Positions 1 to 9,687 of a DNA stretch of 42,373 bases are shown in pieces; position 1 is the stretch's first letter, and the number at the start of each line of letters is the position of its first letter. Position numbers and translations under genes: made by a program. The stretch lies in assembly GCA_003134555.1 (NCBI GenBank), contig PLBO01000152.1, forward strand, positions 98,048 through 140,420, written 5' to 3'. The notes under the pieces are model-generated. The model worked only from the letters and a program-made list of their open reading frames with translations, did not search any database and was not told the origin of the DNA. This stretch comes from Actinomycetota bacterium (GTDB lineage Bacteria > Actinomycetota > Acidimicrobiia > IMCC26256 > PALSA-610).

Positions 1-471
1 GTCGATGGCCTTGATGCCCGTCTGCAGAGGCTCGTGCACCGGCTTGCGGCCGGTGATACCGGGCGCCTGCACTTCGAGGCGGCGGAGCGCGTCCTGCGCG
101 ACGGGTCCCTTCCCGTCGATCGCGACGCCGAGACCGTTCACGACCCGACCGAGGAGCGAGTCGCCGACCGGGACCGAGAGGATGCGACCGGTTGCGGTGA
201 CGAGCTGGCCTTCCTCCACCGCGTCGGCGTGCCCGAGGATCACCGCGCCGATCGTCTCTTCTTCGAGGTTGAGGGCGAGGGCCTGCGCGCCACCTTCGAA
301 CTCGAGCAGCTCGTTGACCGCGGCGTGCGGCAAACCGGCGACGCGCGCGATGCCGTCGCCGACCTCGAGCACGCGACCCACCTGGGCGCGTTCGACCTCG
401 GGCCGGAAGCCCTCGACGTTCTTGCGCAGAACAGCCGCGATGTCGGCCGCGTCGATCGTCAATTCCGCCAT
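1..471 (-). CDS. atpA: F1 ATP synthase subunit alpha, N-terminal part (runs off the window)
   Basis: Alpha is the non-catalytic nucleotide-binding subunit of the F1 hexamer on the cytoplasmic face of the membrane. The 157 visible codons start at ATG 471 (MAELTIDAAD). They cover the N-terminal helix that contacts delta and the beta-barrel domain (for example GRVLEVGDGIARVAGL and EEETIGAVILG). The visible part ends at TGIKAID, before the P-loop, so the nucleotide site cannot be judged. The atpH stop codon (472-474) directly abuts this ATG, so translation is probably coupled. This is the last visible gene of the atpZ-I-B-E-F-H-A operon. Identity is secure; the remainder lies outside the window. 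Confidence 0.97.
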   Translation of the reverse strand, partial: MAELTIDAADIAAVLRKNVEGFRPEVERAQVGRVLEVGDGIARVAGLPHAAVNELLEFEGGAQALALNLEEETIGAVILGHADAVEEGQLVTATGRILSVPVGDSLLGRVVNGLGVAIDGKGPVAQDALRRLEVQAPGITGRKPVHEPLQTGIKAID

Positions 472-996
472 TTAGAGCGTCTCCTTGAGCTGCTCGAGAC
501 GATGACGAACGGTTCCGTCGATCACCGTGTCGCCGATCGTGGCGACGATGCCGCCGAGGAGGGTCGGGTCGACCACCACGCGGACCTCGATGTTCTTGTT
601 GGTCGCGCGACCGAGTGCCTGCGCGAGCTTCTGCACCTGCTCATCGTCGAGCGGGACGGCCGAGCGGACCTCGGCGACCTCGTGCTGGCGACTCTGCGCC
701 GCGAGCTCGACGAACCGCGCCACGATCGCCGGGAGATCGTGACCGCGACCCGCGCCCACGATGAAGGCCGCCATTGCACGCGTCATCTGCAACGAGCGGT
801 TCTCGAGCAGCTCGTCGACGATGGCGGCACGACGGTCGGCGGGCTGGCCCGGGTTGGAGAGCGCCATGCGCAGCTCGTCGTTGCCTTCGACGATGCGCGC
901 GAAGCGGAACAGCTCGTCTTCGACCTCGCTCAGGTGATCTTCGGCCTGGGCGATCTCGAGCAGCGCCTGCGCCCATGCTTCGATGCGGTCCGCCAC
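472..996 (-). CDS. atpH: F1 ATP synthase subunit delta
   Basis: Delta (OSCP-like) caps the alpha/beta hexamer and ties it to the peripheral stalk b subunits. The 174-residue length is normal. The N-terminal helical domain (MADRIEAWAQALLEIA) is followed by a C-terminal region with the family-like stretch VDPTLLGGIVATIGDTVIDG, ending in HRLEQLKETL. The start is GTG at 996, two bases after the atpF stop, and the stop touches the atpA start, so it sits in a tightly packed operon. In some actinobacteria b and delta are fused; here they are separate proteins. No abnormal feature is seen. Confidence 0.95.
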   Translation of the reverse strand: MADRIEAWAQALLEIAQAEDHLSEVEDELFRFARIVEGNDELRMALSNPGQPADRRAAIVDELLENRSLQMTRAMAAFIVGAGRGHDLPAIVARFVELAAQSRQHEVAEVRSAVPLDDEQVQKLAQALGRATNKNIEVRVVVDPTLLGGIVATIGDTVIDGTVRHRLEQLKETL

Positions 997-998
997 GG

Positions 999-1682
999 CT
1001 AGTTGCTCCCGGATACCTGGTCGATGAAGCTGTCGACGAGTTGGCGATTGGTGTCGCTGTCGAGGTTGCGCTCGACAATGCGACCCGCGAGGTCGATCGA
1101 CAGCGACGCGACGTCGGTGCGCAGTTGAGCCATCGCCTGATTGGTCTGGTTGGCGATGTCGGCCTGGGCGCGCGCCCGGATGTCGTTGGCCTCTTGCTCG
1201 GCCCGCGCGACGAGGTCGGCCCGGACCGTCTCCGCGGCCTGACGCGCTTCCTCGATCAGTCGCCCCGCCTCATCCTTGGCCCCGGCGATCTGCGCGAGAT
1301 ACTGCGCCTTCTCGGCCTCGGCCTCGGCCTTCGCCTTCTCGGCCCCCTCGAGGTCGTTCCGGATGCGGTCCTCGCGTGCCTTCTCCATGTTCTTCACGGC
1401 CGGCACGCCGAACTTCCACACCGCGATGAGCAGCACCAGGAAGGACGCCGTTCCCCAGAGGATCTCGTTCTTGGCCGGCAGCAACGGCGACGGCGCCTTC
1501 TGGCAGTCGTCGGCCGTGACGTCGCCACCCTTGGCGAGCTTCTCGAAGCACTGCTTGGCCGCCTCGGTCGTGAACGGCTTCGCCGGCTGGATCGTCTCGG
1601 CCGCGTACGCGGGCGCGGCCAACAAGCCGACGACGAAGGTGATGCCGAGCACTGCGACGAGTGCGTGAATGCGCTTTCGCAC
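999..1682 (-). CDS. atpF: F0 ATP synthase subunit b, with signal-peptide-like N-terminal extension
   Basis: Subunit b forms the peripheral stalk that holds F1 against the F0 stator. The 227-residue product has a membrane helix at about 72-92 (ASFLVLLIAVWKFGVPAV). A long charged, Ala/Glu/Lys-rich coiled coil typical of b follows. Before the helix lies an unusual extension: a hydrophobic segment at 6-22, a signal-peptidase-like AYA-AE site near 27, and a short domain with Cys45 and Cys60. Normal b subunits (about 160-180 residues) begin with the membrane helix. GTG 1682 is preceded by a good AGGGGG ribosome binding site, which supports this long start. It lies 8 bases after the atpE stop. Confidence 0.93.
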   Translation of the reverse strand: MRKRIHALVAVLGITFVVGLLAAPAYAAETIQPAKPFTTEAAKQCFEKLAKGGDVTADDCQKAPSPLLPAKNEILWGTASFLVLLIAVWKFGVPAVKNMEKAREDRIRNDLEGAEKAKAEAEAEKAQYLAQIAGAKDEAGRLIEEARQAAETVRADLVARAEQEANDIRARAQADIANQTNQAMAQLRTDVASLSIDLAGRIVERNLDSDTNRQLVDSFIDQVSGSN

Positions 1683-1690
1683 GTTTCCCC

Positions 1691-3181
<1,491 letters not shown>

Positions 3182-3203
<22 letters not shown>

Positions 3204-3451
3204 GGCTTCCCCTCCTCGTCACGCTCGATCTGGGCGAGGTACGTGTAGTAGGCGCGCACGCCGAGGCCGATCACGGCGAGCAGTCCGAGGACGACGGTGA
3301 AGAGCGGGCGGGTGGAGATCCGGCTGTCGATCCAGAGGCCGAGCAGCACGAAGAGAACGGTCGTGGCGACGAGCTCGAAGGCGTGTGACAACGCGTTCGA
3401 GAAGCCGTGCCACGTGTCTCGCTGGTCGCGACGCTCCCCTGCCGGAACCAC
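3182..3451 (-). CDS. AtpZ/AtpI-family small membrane protein, first gene of the atp operon
   Basis: An 89-residue protein with two predicted membrane helices (about 26-43 and 50-68). The pattern AFELVATTVLFVLLGLWID matches the F0F1-ATPase 'gene 1'/AtpZ family, in which a Gly and an Asp close helix 1. In other bacteria AtpZ and AtpI work together in assembly or Mg/Ca uptake. GTG 3451 is preceded by AGAAGGGG about 8 bases away. It is the first reading frame after the promoter at 3526-3555. Assignment rests on short motifs and on its place before the subunit I-like gene and atpB. Confidence 0.65.
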
Positions 3452-3525
3452 GCCGAAGCCCCTTCTGGATCACGAGCGTCGGGCCCCCGCCACCGTTGCC
3501 GGAGGGCGCTTGTGAATCCATTCGC

Positions 3526-3555
3526 AATCTATGGGCGGGGTGACGAAAGTGTCAA
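3526..3555 (-). promoter_or_regulatory. Predicted housekeeping-sigma promoter of the atp operon
   Basis: On the minus strand a perfect -35 TTGACA (3555-3550) is followed by an 18-base spacer and -10 TAGATT (3531-3526). The expected transcription start is near 3519, about 68 bases before the GTG of the first atp gene. It lies in the 173-base gap after wecA, so the ATP synthase genes can be transcribed independently of wecA/glyA. This is the best -35/-10 match I saw in the window. Confidence 0.7.
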
Positions 3556-3624
3556 ACCGGAGAGGATATTTCGGAGCGGCAGCGGAGCCGACCGGATGGG
3601 AGGCGCAGCGCGAGCGACCCGTAA

Positions 3625-4824
3625 TTACGCCCTTTGGCGGCGGTGTTCGGCGAGGTCGACGACGTCTTCGCCCGGATTGTTGGTCGGGTGGCGGGCCCGT
3701 TCGTGGCGCTCCCGGCGAGACCTGATTCCCGGGTGGAACCACGCCAGCAACAAGAGCGCGAGCGCGGCGACGACGAACGGCACCAGCGCGTTGCTTCCGG
3801 TGTTGGGGAAATACGCCGGCACCAGCGCGACGCCCGACAGCAACGCGGTCCACGCCCACAGGATCACGACCGTCCGGCGGGGCCCGTGGCCGAGCCGCAT
3901 GAGCCGGTGGTGAAGGTGGCCGGCGTCCGCCTGGTGCCAACTCTGGCGGTGGATGCTGCGGCGGAGGAACGAGAAGACCGTGTCGAGGATCGGCACGCCG
4001 AGGATCAGCACCGGGATGAGGAGCGGTCCGAAGAAGAAGAACGTGTTCCCGGAAAACGCGTGATCGGTGCGCCCACCGATCGTGATCGTCGGAACCGCGA
4101 GCAGCACCCCGAGGAACAGCGCGCCCGCGTCTCCCATCATGATCTTCGACGGATGCCAGTTGAACGGGAGGAAGCCGAGACACACGCCGACCGCGATAAT
4201 CGCGATGAGCGGACCGACGTTCGTCCCGTCGATGTAGTTCTGCTTGAACAGCCGGTCGGCGAACAAGAAGAGCGCGCCGCCGCCGATCGCGACGATGCCG
4301 ACCGCCAACCCGTCGAGCCCGTCGATGAGGTTGACCGCGTTGGTCATCAACACGACCCACAGCGCGGTCACGAGCGGCGCGAACTGGGAACCGAGCACCA
4401 CCGTGTCGGTGTGGAAGAGATTGAACGGCATCCGGAAGTACAACATCACGACGCCGTAGAACCCGAGCACGCTCGCGGCCACCACCTGGCCGGCGACCTT
4501 GGCGGGCGGCGACACGTCGATGAGGTCGTCGAGCCCGCCGACGACGAACATCACACCCGCTCCGAGGATGATCCCGAACGGCTCGGAGTTCGACTGGAAC
4601 ATCTCGTGGAACTGCGACATCTGCGAGGCGACGGCCATCGCCACCAGGAAGCCGACGAACATCGCGGCGCCGCCGAGCGTGGGCGTGGGACGCGTGTGCA
4701 CGTGCCGCGCGTCGGCAGACGGCGTGACGACCGCGCCGAACCGGATCGCGACGATCCGGACGAAGGGCGTCAGGAGCAGCGTCGTGCCGAGCGCGACCGA
4801 AAGGACTACCGCGTAGCCCGCCAC
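3625..4824 (-). CDS. wecA: Undecaprenyl/decaprenyl-phosphate GlcNAc-1-phosphate transferase (WecA/TagO family)
   Basis: A 399-residue polytopic membrane enzyme of the MraY/WecA superfamily, which transfers a sugar-1-phosphate from a UDP-sugar to polyprenyl phosphate and starts cell-wall polymer synthesis (arabinogalactan linker or teichoic-acid-like polymers). Visible motifs are RPTPTLGG, the Mg-binding GGLDDLIDVSP, NAVNLIDGLDGLA, MGDAGALFLG and the cytoplasmic histidine motif AGHLHHRLMRLG. The hydrophilic C-terminal tail from about 365 is Arg/Glu-rich. GTG 4824 is the start. Neighbouring the atp operon is typical of actinobacteria. The exact sugar cannot be read from sequence. Confidence 0.9.
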   Translation of the reverse strand: MAGYAVVLSVALGTTLLLTPFVRIVAIRFGAVVTPSADARHVHTRPTPTLGGAAMFVGFLVAMAVASQMSQFHEMFQSNSEPFGIILGAGVMFVVGGLDDLIDVSPPAKVAGQVVAASVLGFYGVVMLYFRMPFNLFHTDTVVLGSQFAPLVTALWVVLMTNAVNLIDGLDGLAVGIVAIGGGALFLFADRLFKQNYIDGTNVGPLIAIIAVGVCLGFLPFNWHPSKIMMGDAGALFLGVLLAVPTITIGGRTDHAFSGNTFFFFGPLLIPVLILGVPILDTVFSFLRRSIHRQSWHQADAGHLHHRLMRLGHGPRRTVVILWAWTALLSGVALVPAYFPNTGSNALVPFVVAALALLLLAWFHPGIRSRRERHERARHPTNNPGEDVVDLAEHRRQRA

Positions 4825-4847
4825 GCGTTACTCGCCCACCCGCGCGC

Positions 4848-6095
4848 TCACGCGCCTTCGGGGTACGGCGTGAACTTCGAGCACAGGCGGTTGGCCTGCT
4901 CGCGCACGTCGGCCGCGGCACCGTCGTCGTCGACCGCGCGCAAAACGCGACCGATGAGCGCGGCGATCTCGCGCATCTGGTCGGGGCCCATTCCGGCGGA
5001 CGTGCACGATGCCGATCCGAGCCGCAGGCCGCTCGTGACGAACGGCTTTTCGGGGTCGTTCGGGATCGCGTTCTTGTTGCAGGTGATCCCGGCGCGGTCG
5101 AGCGCTTCCTGCGCGACCTTCCCCGTCACGCCGAACGGACGCAGGTCGACGAGCATCAGGTGATTGTCGGTGCCACCCGAGACGATCCGGAAGCCTTCTT
5201 CGGCGAGACCGGCCGCGAGCGCCTGCGCGTTCTTCACGACGTCGGCCGCGTACTGGCGGAAGTCGGGCCGGCTGGCCTCGCGGAAGGCCACGGCCTTGGC
5301 CGCCACCACGTGCATCAACGGACCACCCTGCAACCCGGGGAACACGGCCTTGTCGATCGCGGTTGCGTAGTCGGTGCGAGAGAGAATCGCACCGGCGCGC
5401 GGCCCGCGCAGGGTCTTGTGGGTGGTGAACGTGACCACGTCGGCCAGCGGCACCGGCGACGGATGGGCACCGCCGGCCACCAGCCCTGCGATATGGGCCG
5501 CGTCGACGAGCAGGAGCGCGCCCACGTCGTCGGCGATCGCCCGGAACGCCTCGAAGTCGATGATCCGCGGGTAGGCGGTGGCGCCCGCGATGATCATGCG
5601 CGGGCGCTCGCGAACGGCCAGATCGCGGATCACGTCGTAGTCGAGGGTCTCGGTGACGTCGTCGACGCCGTACGCGACGAAGTCGTACATCCGACCGCTG
5701 AAGTTGACCGGCGATCCGTGCGTGAGGTGGCCGCCCTGGTCGAGGCGCATCCCCATCACCTTGTCGCCGGGCTCGAGCAGGGCCATGTACGCGGCCTGGT
5801 TCGCGTTCGCACCCGAGTGCGGCTGCACGTTCGCGTGTTGCGCGCCGAACAGCGCGCACGCGCGGTCGCGCGCGACGTTCTCGGCTTCGTCGACGACGAG
5901 GTTGCCGCCGTAGTACCGCTTCGCGGGATAGCCCTCGGAGTACTTGTTCGTGAGCACCGAACCCTGGGCCTCGAGCACCGCGCGCGAGGTGAAGTTCTCC
6001 GACGCGATGAGCTGGATCGTGGTGTTCTGGCGCTCGAGCTCGCGTCGGATGATGTCGGCGATCTCGGGGTCGGTGCGCTCCAGGGGTGACGTCAT
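4848..6095 (-). CDS. glyA: Serine hydroxymethyltransferase
   Basis: A cytosolic PLP enzyme that interconverts serine plus tetrahydrofolate with glycine plus 5,10-methylene-tetrahydrofolate. The 415 residues are full length. Visible are ASENFTS (31-37), [34 protein letters not shown] (the Asp contacting PLP), [12 protein letters not shown] with Lys227 as Schiff-base lysine, and GLRLGSAS near the C-terminus. ATG 6095 overlaps the rpiB stop (ATGA), so glyA is coupled to rpiB. No anomaly. Confidence 0.98.
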   Translation of the reverse strand: MTSPLERTDPEIADIIRRELERQNTTIQLIASENFTSRAVLEAQGSVLTNKYSEGYPAKRYYGGNLVVDEAENVARDRACALFGAQHANVQPHSGANANQAAYMALLEPGDKVMGMRLDQGGHLTHGSPVNFSGRMYDFVAYGVDDVTETLDYDVIRDLAVRERPRMIIAGATAYPRIIDFEAFRAIADDVGALLLVDAAHIAGLVAGGAHPSPVPLADVVTFTTHKTLRGPRAGAILSRTDYATAIDKAVFPGLQGGPLMHVVAAKAVAFREASRPDFRQYAADVVKNAQALAAGLAEEGFRIVSGGTDNHLMLVDLRPFGVTGKVAQEALDRAGITCNKNAIPNDPEKPFVTSGLRLGSASCTSAGMGPDQMREIAALIGRVLRAVDDDGAAADVREQANRLCSKFTPYPEGA

Positions 6096-6544
6096 CGATC
6101 GGTCTCCTCGCTCTCGATAGCGGTGATCTCCTCGATACGGCGTTCGTGGCGCCCGCCGTCGAACGGCGTCGAGAGGAAGATCTGCGTGATCTCGTCGGCG
6201 AGCTCGGCGGCGACGATCCGGGCGCCGATCGACAACACGTTCGCGTTGTTGTGTGCTCGCGCCAGACGCGCGGTGTACAGGTCGTTGCAGAGCGCCGCCC
6301 GAACCCCGTGGACCTTGTTGGCCGAGATCTGCTCGCCTTGCCCGCTACCGCCGAGCACGATGCCAACTTCGGCGTCGCCGCGCGTCACCGCGCGCCCGAC
6401 CGCCGCGCAATAGATCGGGTAGTCGACGGGGTCCTCGGAGTGCGTCCCGAGATCGTCGACGTCGTGATGCCACTCCTTCAGCACCACCAGCAGGTGCTGC
6501 TTGAGCGGGTAGCCGGCGTGGTCGCCGCCGATCGCAATTCGCAC
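6092..6544 (-). CDS. rpiB: Ribose-5-phosphate isomerase B
   Basis: Interconverts ribulose-5-phosphate and ribose-5-phosphate in the pentose phosphate pathway. The 150-residue product begins with the family signature [10 protein letters not shown], followed by [32 protein letters not shown] and the arginine/histidine-containing [14 protein letters not shown]. The SGxGEQ motif carries the glutamate used as base in the mycobacterial type. GTG 6544 is chosen because this is where family homology starts; the open frame continues upstream without it. The stop overlaps the glyA start by four bases. Confidence 0.95.
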   Translation of the reverse strand: MRIAIGGDHAGYPLKQHLLVVLKEWHHDVDDLGTHSEDPVDYPIYCAAVGRAVTRGDAEVGIVLGGSGQGEQISANKVHGVRAALCNDLYTARLARAHNNANVLSIGARIVAAELADEITQIFLSTPFDGGRHERRIEEITAIESEETDR

Positions 6545-6600
6545 CCGGCGAGTGTACTCAGCGTGCCTTCCCGTCCCTGTGAGTTGGCGCAGCGCACAAC

Positions 6601-6606
6601 TAGCGT
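6601..6606 (+). promoter_or_regulatory. Candidate -10 element (TAGCGT) for a leaderless Fe-S protein gene
   Basis: TAGCGT fits the actinobacterial TAnnnT -10 pattern. It ends 7 bases before GTG 6614, so transcription could begin at the start codon. No convincing -35 is seen 16-18 bases upstream and no ribosome binding site precedes the GTG. The 69-base gap 6545-6613 is the divergent space shared with rpiB. Confidence 0.35.
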
Positions 6607-6613
6607 CGTCGGT

Positions 6614-7318
6614 GTGGACGACGAGGATCTGCCGCAGATCACTCCGGCGCACCTGCGCCGGGCCGACGATATGTGCCGGAGGCGGCTCGCGCGCGAGGTG
6701 AACGGCGGGAAGCGGCGCGCGAACCAGACCGCGAACATGCGCTTCGCGGTCTCGAATCGCATCGAGGAAGACGCTTTGCTCGCGCAATCCGAACCGGGCC
6801 GCCCGCGGTCCGAGGCGTTCGTCGAGCCGGCTGAGCTCGAGCCCGAACAACGCGCGCTCTACCGCGCAGCCAGGCGCGGCTATCTCGACATGTTCGGCGA
6901 ATCGTCGGCGCGCGTCATCCGCCTCGACTTCCGCACCGAGCTCCCCGATCTCGGCGTCGAGCTGTCGTCGAACCCCGGCCTCGCCGCCGAGCTCGACGAC
7001 GGTCGCCGTGAATTGCGAAAGGTCCTCGTCGGCTCGCGCCGCGACGCGAAGTTGCTCGACCCCGTCGACCTGCGCGTCGCGCTCATACGCACAGAAGAGT
7101 GGGCGCCCGAGCAACTCGAGATCGTCGCGGTCGATGTGATCGAACAACGCCACGCCGCGCACGAGCCCGACCTCGCGACCGAGCGGGCCGAGGCGCACGC
7201 GTGGGTCGGCGATCGAGTGGAGCGGATACTCGACCTGACCTCCGATCCGCGGCCGCGAGCGGGTCGCGACTGTCTCGGGTGCTCGTTCATATCCGGCTGC
7301 TCGAAGCACCTGGGCTAG
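6614..7318 (+). CDS. Fe-S cysteine-containing RecB-like protein with degenerate nuclease core (hypothetical)
   Basis: A 234-residue soluble protein that I cannot assign to a named gene. It has one cysteine near the N-terminus (Cys21 in ADDMCRRRLARE) and a C-terminal Cx2Cx5C cluster (Cys220, Cys223, Cys229 in CLGCSFISGC). This is the arrangement that binds a 4Fe-4S cluster in AddB/Cas4-like PD-(D/E)XK nucleases. The middle (for example AAELDDGRRELRKVLVG) resembles the place where the catalytic D...(D/E)xK motif should be, but I see no clear DxK, so it may be inactive. It lies 12 bases upstream of a second protein with the same cysteine layout and an intact core; they form a two-gene operon. 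The N-terminus before GTG 6614 is not protein-like. Confidence 0.7.
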   Translation: MDDEDLPQITPAHLRRADDMCRRRLAREVNGGKRRANQTANMRFAVSNRIEEDALLAQSEPGRPRSEAFVEPAELEPEQRALYRAARRGYLDMFGESSARVIRLDFRTELPDLGVELSSNPGLAAELDDGRRELRKVLVGSRRDAKLLDPVDLRVALIRTEEWAPEQLEIVAVDVIEQRHAAHEPDLATERAEAHAWVGDRVERILDLTSDPRPRAGRDCLGCSFISGCSKHLG

Positions 7319-7330
7319 CGGGCCTCTTCA

Positions 7331-8116
7331 ATGCCCGCGAAACGACTCCTGTCCGACATCGTCTCGCTCACGCCAAGCAACTACGACGACTTCACTCGCT
7401 GCCCGCGTCTCTTCTATTGCAACGCACTCCTCGGTCTACCGGCCAGCGATCCGGTCGCATCGACCGATCAGGGGCTGCAGATGCACGACATGTTGTGGAA
7501 GATCCACTCCGACGGATCGTGCGCCGACGAGGAGCATGTCGCCGACGTACTCGACGCGCACGGCCTCGATACACCGAGCGCGCGCGAGATGATCACCCGG
7601 CACGCAGACCGTTGCCCGTCGGGAGCGACCGACGGCGCCGCGCACGAGTACGAGGTCGCGCGTTTCCACCGGCAGCCGCCGCCGATGTTCATGGCGACCG
7701 CCCGCATCGACGCGATCTGGGTGCACGACGGAATACTCGACGCGCGCGACTACAAGACCGGCCGGAAGTTTGCCGATCGTGTCGTCGATATGACCGCCGC
7801 GCACGTCCAGGCGTATGCGCTCGCCGAGCACGCGCGGTCGCGCGGGCTTCGCCTCCGGTTGCGCTACGAGTACCTCCAGCCCGAAATCGACGAGGACCCG
7901 GAACCGTGGGAGCTCGACGACGAAGGGTTGGAGATCGTCGAAGAGGAACTGCGCGCCGCCGTCGAACGCATGTGGAAGCAGGAGGATTGGCGAGGCGTCA
8001 ACGACATCGAGATCTGTCGCACGTGCCGGTACCGGTCGATCTGTCGCGACAGCGCCGCGCCGGGCGAGCCCGCGTGGCCGGTTCTCAGCACCGACTCCGG
8101 CGACTCCGACCACTAG
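7331..8116 (+). CDS. RecB-family PD-(D/E)XK nuclease with Fe-S cysteines
   Basis: A 261-residue single-domain protein of the PDDEXK_1/RecB-like superfamily. The N-terminal LTPSNYDDFTRCPRLFYC motif is typical of AddB/Cas4/RecB nuclease domains. The catalytic core reads ARIDAIWV (motif with the first Asp), then LDARDYKTG (Asp and the DxK-type motif) and a QAYALAEH helix. The C-terminal CRTCRYRSIC is a Cx2Cx5C cluster that, with an N-terminal cysteine, should hold a 4Fe-4S cluster. It lacks any helicase domain and so resembles stand-alone actinobacterial RecB-like exonucleases. It follows its degenerate-looking partner by 12 bases. The DNA substrate and role (repair or defence) are unknown. Confidence 0.8.
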   Translation: MPAKRLLSDIVSLTPSNYDDFTRCPRLFYCNALLGLPASDPVASTDQGLQMHDMLWKIHSDGSCADEEHVADVLDAHGLDTPSAREMITRHADRCPSGATDGAAHEYEVARFHRQPPPMFMATARIDAIWVHDGILDARDYKTGRKFADRVVDMTAAHVQAYALAEHARSRGLRLRLRYEYLQPEIDEDPEPWELDDEGLEIVEEELRAAVERMWKQEDWRGVNDIEICRTCRYRSICRDSAAPGEPAWPVLSTDSGDSDH

Positions 8117-8181
8117 GCGCACGTTGAACGACCGGTAGGGTGACGCACGCCGACGGGACGGATTCAGCGACGAGGGGGCCA

Positions 8182-9687
8182 GTGGTCGTGCCGGAAGTCG
8201 ATCGCCGTGCGCCGGTCATCGTGGGCGTCGGGCAGACGAGTCAGCGAGTATCGCCCGAGCTGGCGAAGCCGCCGATCGAGCTGCTGGCCGACGCGGCGCG
8301 CGCCGCCGACGCCGATACGGGTGCGCCCGTTTCGCTCCTGGCGCGGACCGATGTCGTCGCGGTGGTCGCGATCGGGTCGTGGCGGTATCCCGACCCGGGC
8401 GCGCTGCTCGGGCGCAAGTTCGGCATCTCGCCCCGCGCGACCGCGGTCTCGACGGTCGGCGGCAACAGCCCGCAGGTCCTGATCAACGAGTTCGCAGCCC
8501 GGGTGCAGCAGGGCGATTGCGACGTCGTGCTCGTCGGTGGCGCCGAGAGCATGCACACCCGCTGGCGCGCGCGGCGCGAACCGCGCGTCCAGCTCGACTG
8601 GGAATCGGGCGACGACCAACCGTGCGAGTTGGTCATCGGTGACGACTCGCCGGCCTCGAGTGAGTACGAGATGGCGCACCTCGCGGTCGCGCCCACCACG
8701 GTGTATCCCTTGTTCGAGACGGCTGTGCGCGCCGAGCTGGGTCACGGCATCGAGGAGCACCAGCGCTACGTCAGCGAGCTGTGGTCGGAGTTCGCCGCGG
8801 TCGCGGCGGAGAACCCCGACGCGTGGTCGCGCGTGGCGTACTCGCCCGAGGAGATCCGCACGATCTCGGCCGAGAACCGCGCGGTGTGCTTCCCGTACCC
8901 GAAGCGAATGTGCGCGAACATCGACGTCGACCAGGGTGCCGCGGTGTTGCTCTGCTCCTACGAGTCGGCGCGTGCCGCGGGCGTTCCCGACGACCGCATC
9001 GTCTTCCTGCATGCCGCGGCCGAAGCGCACGACCACTGGTACTTCACCGAACGGTTGTCGCTCGCCGAGTCACCTGCGATCGCGGCCACGGGAGCCGCGG
9101 TGCTCGAGGCGACCGCGAAGAACATCGACGAGATCGCGCACTTCGATCTGTATTCCTGCTTCCCCGCCGCGGTCGAGATCGGCCGCAATGCCCTCGGGAT
9201 CGGTACGAACGACCGCCGCGCGCTTACCGTCACCGGCGGTCTGGGCTTCGCGGGCGGTCCGGTCAACAACTACCCCACCCACGCGATCGCGAAGATGGTG
9301 GAGGTGCTGCGAGCGCGGCCCGACGACTTCGGCCTCACCACCGCGCTCGGCTGGTACATCTCCAAGCACACCGCCGCGGTGTGGTCGGCGCGTCCTCCGA
9401 CCCGGCCCTTCCGCCGCCTCGACGCGCAATCCGCGGTCGATGCACGACCCGGCCGACACGCCGCCGGACTCGTCGACATCGAGGCGACGATCGAGGCGAC
9501 ATCGGTCGCGTTCGAGCGCGACGGAACACCGTCGGTGGGCATCGTCACGGCCCTCGTCGACGACGGGCGGCGCGTCATCGCCAATGCCCGCGACGCCGAC
9601 GTGCTGCGCGACATGACCGTCCACCCCTGGGAGGGACGGCGCGCGAAGGTCACGAACGACGGCTCGACCAACGCGGTCGGCGACTGA
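8182..9687 (+). CDS. Thiolase-like protein (TLP1 type, acetyl-CoA acetyltransferase superfamily)
   Basis: About 501 residues with a thiolase fold signature: APVIVGVGQTSQ at the N-terminus, CDVVLVGGAESMHTRWRAR, FDLYSCFPAAVEI (the SCP-x-like second half) and GGLGFAGGPVNNYPTHAI, the counterpart of the GGHPxGASG loop. The nucleophilic cysteine of true thiolases falls at GGNSPQ, where no cysteine is present. The usual C-terminal CGGG motif is replaced by an extra domain of about 100 residues (VDIEATIEATSVAFERDG...). This is the build of mycobacterial TLP1, so acyl-CoA binding without normal thiolysis is possible. The start is uncertain: GTG 8182 or 8188 follow GAGGGGG at 8172-8178; GTG 8140 is also in frame. 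Confidence 0.8.
   Translation: MVVPEVDRRAPVIVGVGQTSQRVSPELAKPPIELLADAARAADADTGAPVSLLARTDVVAVVAIGSWRYPDPGALLGRKFGISPRATAVSTVGGNSPQVLINEFAARVQQGDCDVVLVGGAESMHTRWRARREPRVQLDWESGDDQPCELVIGDDSPASSEYEMAHLAVAPTTVYPLFETAVRAELGHGIEEHQRYVSELWSEFAAVAAENPDAWSRVAYSPEEIRTISAENRAVCFPYPKRMCANIDVDQGAAVLLCSYESARAAGVPDDRIVFLHAAAEAHDHWYFTERLSLAESPAIAATGAAVLEATAKNIDEIAHFDLYSCFPAAVEIGRNALGIGTNDRRALTVTGGLGFAGGPVNNYPTHAIAKMVEVLRARPDDFGLTTALGWYISKHTAAVWSARPPTRPFRRLDAQSAVDARPGRHAAGLVDIEATIEATSVAFERDGTPSVGIVTALVDDGRRVIANARDADVLRDMTVHPWEGRRAKVTNDGSTNAVGD

Noticed and set aside
3634-5163. Long plus-strand open frame (509 codons) opposite wecA/glyA
   Set aside because: Antisense shadow of GC-rich genes; rich in Arg/Asp/Glu/His with no domain, while the minus strand encodes clear wecA and glyA.
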